The notes under the pieces: generated by a model
Told to the model about the DNA's origin: nothing
Databases searched by the model: none
What the model saw: only the letters and a program-made list of their open reading frames with translations
Shown: positions 12,945 through 16,422 of the stretch, piece by piece
Position numbering within the stretch: position 1 is the first letter of the stretch
Layout: the number at the start of each line of letters is the position of its first letter
Origin: JAICTV01 sp035634055
Lineage (GTDB): Bacteria; Planctomycetota; Phycisphaerae; Tepidisphaerales; Tepidisphaeraceae
Direction of reading: 5' to 3'
Length of the DNA stretch: 16,422 nucleotides
Assembly: GCA_035634055.1 (NCBI GenBank)
Contig: DASQDR010000276.1
Coordinates: forward strand, 1-16,422
Translations under genes and position numbers: made by a program

Positions 12945-14615
12945 CTACCGCGGCGCGAGTGCCGGTGCGGTCGACGAATTATCCGGAGACGTCGCGGCGG
13001 GCACGGCCTTCAGCACGTAGATGTCCTGCGTCCTCGGATCGTAATTCGTCACGCCGGTGAATGAGCGGAACATCAGCTCCGGCCGGTAGCGGTCCTGCCA
13101 GTAGCGCTCCAGGCGGTCGAAGGGTTCGTACCGCGCGCCCCGCCGGGCTTGAAGGATCCCGCCCCCCAGCACCTGCGTCACCGTCGGGCCGAAGACCAGG
13201 ATATAGTCCGGCGTCCCCTCGTATCGGAACTGCACCGCCGGCAGCCGCGCGAACTGCTCGTCCGCCCGCCGGTCCGGCGGGAACTGCCACGCGTACGTCG
13301 GACCGGGCGCGTGGAACATCAGCGGGTAGGTCATGTGGTTCGGCAGCACCGCGATCGTCTGCCCGTCGCGCACCTGCCGGCGGACCCACGCGATGGCGGC
13401 GGAGTACGGGTCGGGCGGGGGGCTGAGCAACTCGCGCGCGTACTGCACGAGCGTCACGCGAAGCCCCTCGGCCCGGAACACGCCGAGGTGCAGGACGTTC
13501 GTGAACAGCGCCAGCCCCGCCAGCACCACGGCCGCCGGTCGCGACACCGTCCAGGCGTGCGCGAGGATCCGCACGGTGATCGCGATGCACAGCGGGATGA
13601 GCGGGGCGAGGTAGCGGACGTCGGCGTACCGCGACCGCGCGATCGGCGTGGGCGCCAGCAGCGCCATGACCAGCAGGTACGCCAGCAGCGCGGCCGGCGC
13701 GCGCAGCAGCCACGGGTCGCGGAAGCGGAACCACAGCAGCGGCGCCAGCAGCAGCAGCGGCACCGGGCCGTACTCGTTGGCGGACAAGTCGCGCAGGCTG
13801 CGCCAGAAGACCACCGCCTTGCCGCCCAACCCGTTGGCCCAGAACGGGCCGCTGTTGGGCGTCGCCAGCGGGTTCCAGATCGAGACGACCACCAGCCCGA
13901 CCACCACCTGAGGCCCGAGCAGGATCAGCCAGTCGCTCACCGTCAGCCGTCGCGCGGGCCCGCGCTCGTCGCGCTGCTGCCGCCGCCAGACCAGGTAGTC
14001 CAATCCGAGGCAGGCGTAGAGCGCGACGAAGTTCAGGTAGTTCGATGCCAGCAACAGCAGCGACAGCGCGGCCATGCCGGCGAGCGTCCGCCGCCGGCCG
14101 GTCCAGTGTAGGTAGAGGTACACGATGGCGACCGAGCAGAAGATCGCGACGCCGTAGTAGCGGGCGTTGCGAAAGTAGAGGAAGAACGAGACGTTGCCCA
14201 GCAGCGCCGCGGCCACGAGGGCATTCGTCACCCGCGTCGCGCGGTCGCGCCAGAGCCACCGGAGGATCAGCGCCACGCACGCCAGCCCGAGCAGCGCGAA
14301 CGGCAGCCGCGCCGCAAGGGCGGTGTGCCCCAGCAGCGCCATCGACGCGGCGACGACGTACGCGGGCAGCGGCGGCGTCGACCGGTCGTGCAGGCCGCTC
14401 AGCAGGATGCCGCCGCCGTAGGCGACAACGTTGTGGTCGACAACCGCGCTCGTGTCGCCCGTCCGCAGCACCCCCTCGGCCGCAAGGGCGGTGATGGCCT
14501 CATCGTCCCACAGCGGGTAGTGCCCCAGCCGCGCCAGCAACAGCACCGCCGAGGCGACGAGCATCATGGCGGCGATAACGAGAGCCGGAAGATTGCGGCG
14601 GCCAGGGCACGTCAT
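12945..14615 (-). CDS. multi-pass membrane glycosyltransferase, GT39/ArnT-like (PMT_2)
   Basis: 556-residue integral membrane protein with about 11-12 hydrophobic segments and a soluble C-terminal part (from about residue 400). After the first membrane helix comes YPLWDDEAITALAAEG, with acidic residues D37, D38 and E39 at the place of the catalytic acid in the first outer loop of ArnT/PMT enzymes. Next come a second loop with GILLSGLHDRSTPPLPAY and a later RNARYYGVAIFC block typical of this superfamily. Such enzymes move a sugar from polyprenyl phosphate to lipid A, protein or polymer on the outer side of the membrane. Its ATG overlaps the stop of the TMTC-like gene by 4 bp (ATGA), so the two are translationally coupled and may act together. 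The acceptor is unknown. The protein ends in a short Ser/Thr/Ala/Pro tail. Confidence 0.82.
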   Translation of the reverse strand: MTCPGRRNLPALVIAAMMLVASAVLLLARLGHYPLWDDEAITALAAEGVLRTGDTSAVVDHNVVAYGGGILLSGLHDRSTPPLPAYVVAASMALLGHTALAARLPFALLGLACVALILRWLWRDRATRVTNALVAAALLGNVSFFLYFRNARYYGVAIFCSVAIVYLYLHWTGRRRTLAGMAALSLLLLASNYLNFVALYACLGLDYLVWRRQQRDERGPARRLTVSDWLILLGPQVVVGLVVVSIWNPLATPNSGPFWANGLGGKAVVFWRSLRDLSANEYGPVPLLLLAPLLWFRFRDPWLLRAPAALLAYLLVMALLAPTPIARSRYADVRYLAPLIPLCIAITVRILAHAWTVSRPAAVVLAGLALFTNVLHLGVFRAEGLRVTLVQYARELLSPPPDPYSAAIAWVRRQVRDGQTIAVLPNHMTYPLMFHAPGPTYAWQFPPDRRADEQFARLPAVQFRYEGTPDYILVFGPTVTQVLGGGILQARRGARYEPFDRLERYWQDRYRPELMFRSFTGVTNYDPRTQDIYVLKAVPAATSPDNSSTAPALAPR

Positions 14616-16422
14616 GGTTGGCTCGTGCTCGTCGCCGTCGTTGGTAGCGTCGGAGGCAGGCTCGTCGCTGCCTTTGGTCGCGTCGGGCTCATAGCTGCCG
14701 TCGGTGGCGTCGGCATCGTCGGTGGTTGAGGCGGCGGCGTGACTGCGGTGGTGGTGGATGGCGGTTGAGGTGGCGGCGTGGTCGCGGCCGAACTTGCACC
14801 GCTCGGCGCCGGTCGGCTCGCGCTCGTTCCGCGCACGAGCTGGAGGTTTTGCCGAAGCTCCGGATCATCCGGCGCGAGGTCGATCGCATCCACCAGCAAC
14901 CGCTCCGCCTCTGCCCGCTCGCCGGTCATCGCCAGCGCGACGGCCAGGTTCTGCATGACCCGCACGTCGCGCGGCCGCTGTTGGCGCGCCGCCCTGAGCG
15001 TCTCGGCCGCCTCGACGTACGCGCGCTGCCGCAGCAGCAGGTTGCCATAGTTGAACAGCACTTCAGGGTCGTCCGGCCGGAGCGCCAGCGCGGCGCGGTA
15101 GTGCTGGCCCGCCTCGGCCGGCTGCTTGTCCGCCGCATGCGTCGCCGCGAGCACCTTGTGCGCCGCCACGCTGCGCGGGTTCACCGCCAGCGCGTGGTGC
15201 GCGAGGGCGTAGGTGTCGTGCCACCGCGCCGCCTGCCGCATCGACAGCACCATCAGCAGGCCCACGCCAACGGTGAGCGCCACGCGCGCCGCGTGCCACC
15301 GCGCTGCAAGCCGCGCTGCGACCAGCGCGACGCCGAGCATCGCGGGGTAGGCGTAGCGGTCGGCGACGGTGGAGTATTGCTGGAACTCGAAGGGCACGAG
15401 CCCCAGCACCGGCAGCAGCGCGAGGACGAAGAGGGCGATGCCGGCGGTGATGGCGGGCTCGCGGCGCCGCCAAGTCCACGCCGCCGCCAGCAGGGCGGCC
15501 GTCACCAGCACCGCCGCGGCCGGGCTGCCTGCCGACGCCAGCACCGCTTGGGGCGTGCGGCCGTAGTCGATGGCGAAGGCGCGCGGGAAGGCGACCTTCT
15601 CAAGGTAGAACGCCACCGCGTCCGCCGCCACGATCGGCCGCTTCGCCAGCGGCAGGGCGGGCAACGTCGCCGCCGGCTGCGCGCCGCGCGCAATCAGCGC
15701 GAAGGTACCAGCGACCACCAGCCACGCGGCGATCCCGATCCACCACGCCCGCGCCGGCCGGCGGAGCATCAGCGCCTCCATCGCCGCCGCCAGCAGCGGC
15801 GCCACCACGGCCGACGGCTTGGCCAGCAGCGCAAGGAGGAACAGGACCGTCGCGACGATGAACCAGCGCGTTGCCGCGCGACGCGGGGCCGTGGTCGCGT
15901 GCTCCACGTAGCACCAGAGCGCCGCCGTCAGCAGCGCGCCGCTCAACACCGTGTTCAGGCTGGCCGCCCAGGCGACCGCTTCCGCCTGGATGGGATGAGC
16001 GGCGAAGATGGCCGCCCCCGTCCACGCCGCCCACCGCGGAACGCCCAGCCGGCGGAGGATCAGCCACGCGAACGTCGCCGACGCCAGGTGGAGCAGGAGC
16101 GCGCACGCGTGGAAGACCCACGGGTCCAGCGGCGTGGCGCCCGGTCCGCCGCCCGTGACGCGCGAGACGGCGGCGAGGCCGGCGTACGTCGTATAGGTCA
16201 GCGGGATGTAGAGCCCCATGTGCGGCCCGCGCCAGTAGCGCAGGACGGTCGACAGCGCCGGTGGGTTGAGGTCGACGTTGCGGACGATCATGTCCGTGTC
16301 GTCCCAGTTGACGAAACCGCCGCGCAGGACGGGAAAGAACGCGAGCAGGACGACGACCGCGAGCAGCGCGACCGGCAGCGCCGCGCGCCGCCGCCGCCGC
16401 CGCGCCGGCGGGGCGGGCGCCC
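14612..16422 (-). CDS. TMTC-like membrane protein with TPR repeats (5' end beyond the window)
   Basis: 602 residues are visible; the frame is open to the window edge. The ATG at 16291 is not the start: the codons before it encode a membrane helix and GGFVNWDDTDM, the family's first outer loop with the acidic pair WDD. Other family marks are IFAAHPIQAEAVAWAASLN, LLALLAKPSAVVAPLL and YSTVADRYAYPAMLGVAL. About eight or nine membrane helices are followed by about three TPRs (VNPRSVAAHKVLAATHAADK, DDPEVLFNYGNLLLRQRAYV, RDVRVMQNLAVALAMTGERA). The last 65 or so residues are a Pro/Thr/Ser/Ala-rich tail. Eukaryotic TMTC proteins are O-mannosyltransferases using dolichol-phosphate mannose; for bacterial members a glycosyltransferase role is likely but unproven. 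Coupled to the GT39-like gene by ATGA overlap, and near the GT2 gene that could supply a polyprenyl-phosphate sugar. Confidence 0.82.
   Translation of the reverse strand, partial: APAPPARRRRRRAALPVALLAVVVLLAFFPVLRGGFVNWDDTDMIVRNVDLNPPALSTVLRYWRGPHMGLYIPLTYTTYAGLAAVSRVTGGGPGATPLDPWVFHACALLLHLASATFAWLILRRLGVPRWAAWTGAAIFAAHPIQAEAVAWAASLNTVLSGALLTAALWCYVEHATTAPRRAATRWFIVATVLFLLALLAKPSAVVAPLLAAAMEALMLRRPARAWWIGIAAWLVVAGTFALIARGAQPAATLPALPLAKRPIVAADAVAFYLEKVAFPRAFAIDYGRTPQAVLASAGSPAAAVLVTAALLAAAWTWRRREPAITAGIALFVLALLPVLGLVPFEFQQYSTVADRYAYPAMLGVALVAARLAARWHAARVALTVGVGLLMVLSMRQAARWHDTYALAHHALAVNPRSVAAHKVLAATHAADKQPAEAGQHYRAALALRPDDPEVLFNYGNLLLRQRAYVEAAETLRAARQQRPRDVRVMQNLAVALAMTGERAEAERLLVDAIDLAPDDPELRQNLQLVRGTSASRPAPSGASSAATTPPPQPPSTTTAVTPPPQPPTMPTPPTAAMSPTRPKAATSLPPTLPTTATSTSQP

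Noticed and set aside
5078..16422. tRNA, rRNA, tmRNA, RNase P or SRP RNA genes
   Set aside because: I looked for their conserved cores (T-loop, RNase P and SRP motifs) on both strands and saw none, though a covariance search could not be run.

Overview
This is a GC-rich bacterial chromosomal window carrying 12 protein-coding genes that I can support, one of them cut by the right edge. The mix of genes fits a planctomycete-like bacterium, perhaps Phycisphaerae/Tepidisphaerales: TPR proteins of the TMTC type, a DUF2752 protein next to paralogous lipoproteins, a STGPRS-type protein of unknown function, an OPA-family transporter, and intergenic DNA full of short-period repeats. That assignment is a recollection-based inference. 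No rRNA, tRNA, CRISPR array, transposase or phage gene is visible.

Left part (1-4265): threonine ammonia-lyase (ilvA) is followed by a 404-bp spacer holding a tandem array of about 120-bp units with two kinds of perfect hairpin. Next comes gmhA (sedoheptulose-7-phosphate isomerase). Convergent to it, on the minus strand, is a set of three genes: DUF2752 membrane protein, lipoprotein, paralogous lipoprotein. The 3' ends of gmhA and the second lipoprotein gene meet in inverted 8-bp-period repeats. The two lipoprotein genes are each preceded by an almost identical array of 7-bp repeats, and one further inverted array lies inside the signal-peptide codons of the second gene.

Middle (4266-9034): a 747-bp spacer may hold a small RNA and has a 14-bp tandem repeat just before a GT4/GT5-like glycosyltransferase. 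A minus-strand gene pair follows (7789 to 6484), overlapping by 8 bp and read from a consensus extended -10 promoter. The first encodes a protein with an excisionase/MerR-like winged helix and an eight-ligand zinc cluster; the second encodes an unrecognised protein with a His-rich motif. This pair is the best candidate here for an undescribed system, possibly toxin-antitoxin-like. A STGPRS-motif protein with a disordered acidic tail is read the other way.

Right part (9122-16422): an OPA-family (GlpT/UhpT/PgtP-like) transporter sits 28 bp before a membrane-tethered solute-binding protein, with no ABC permease or ATPase beside them, which suggests phosphorylated-compound uptake or sensing. Next is a GT2 polyprenol-phosphate-sugar-synthase-like enzyme, convergent with a translationally coupled pair: a TMTC-like TPR membrane protein (5' end outside the window) and a GT39/ArnT-like membrane glycosyltransferase. 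Together the GT2, GT39 and TMTC-like proteins look like a lipid-linked sugar donor maker plus membrane glycosyltransferases, so envelope glycan or protein glycosylation is the main theme, along with gmhA and the GT4 enzyme.
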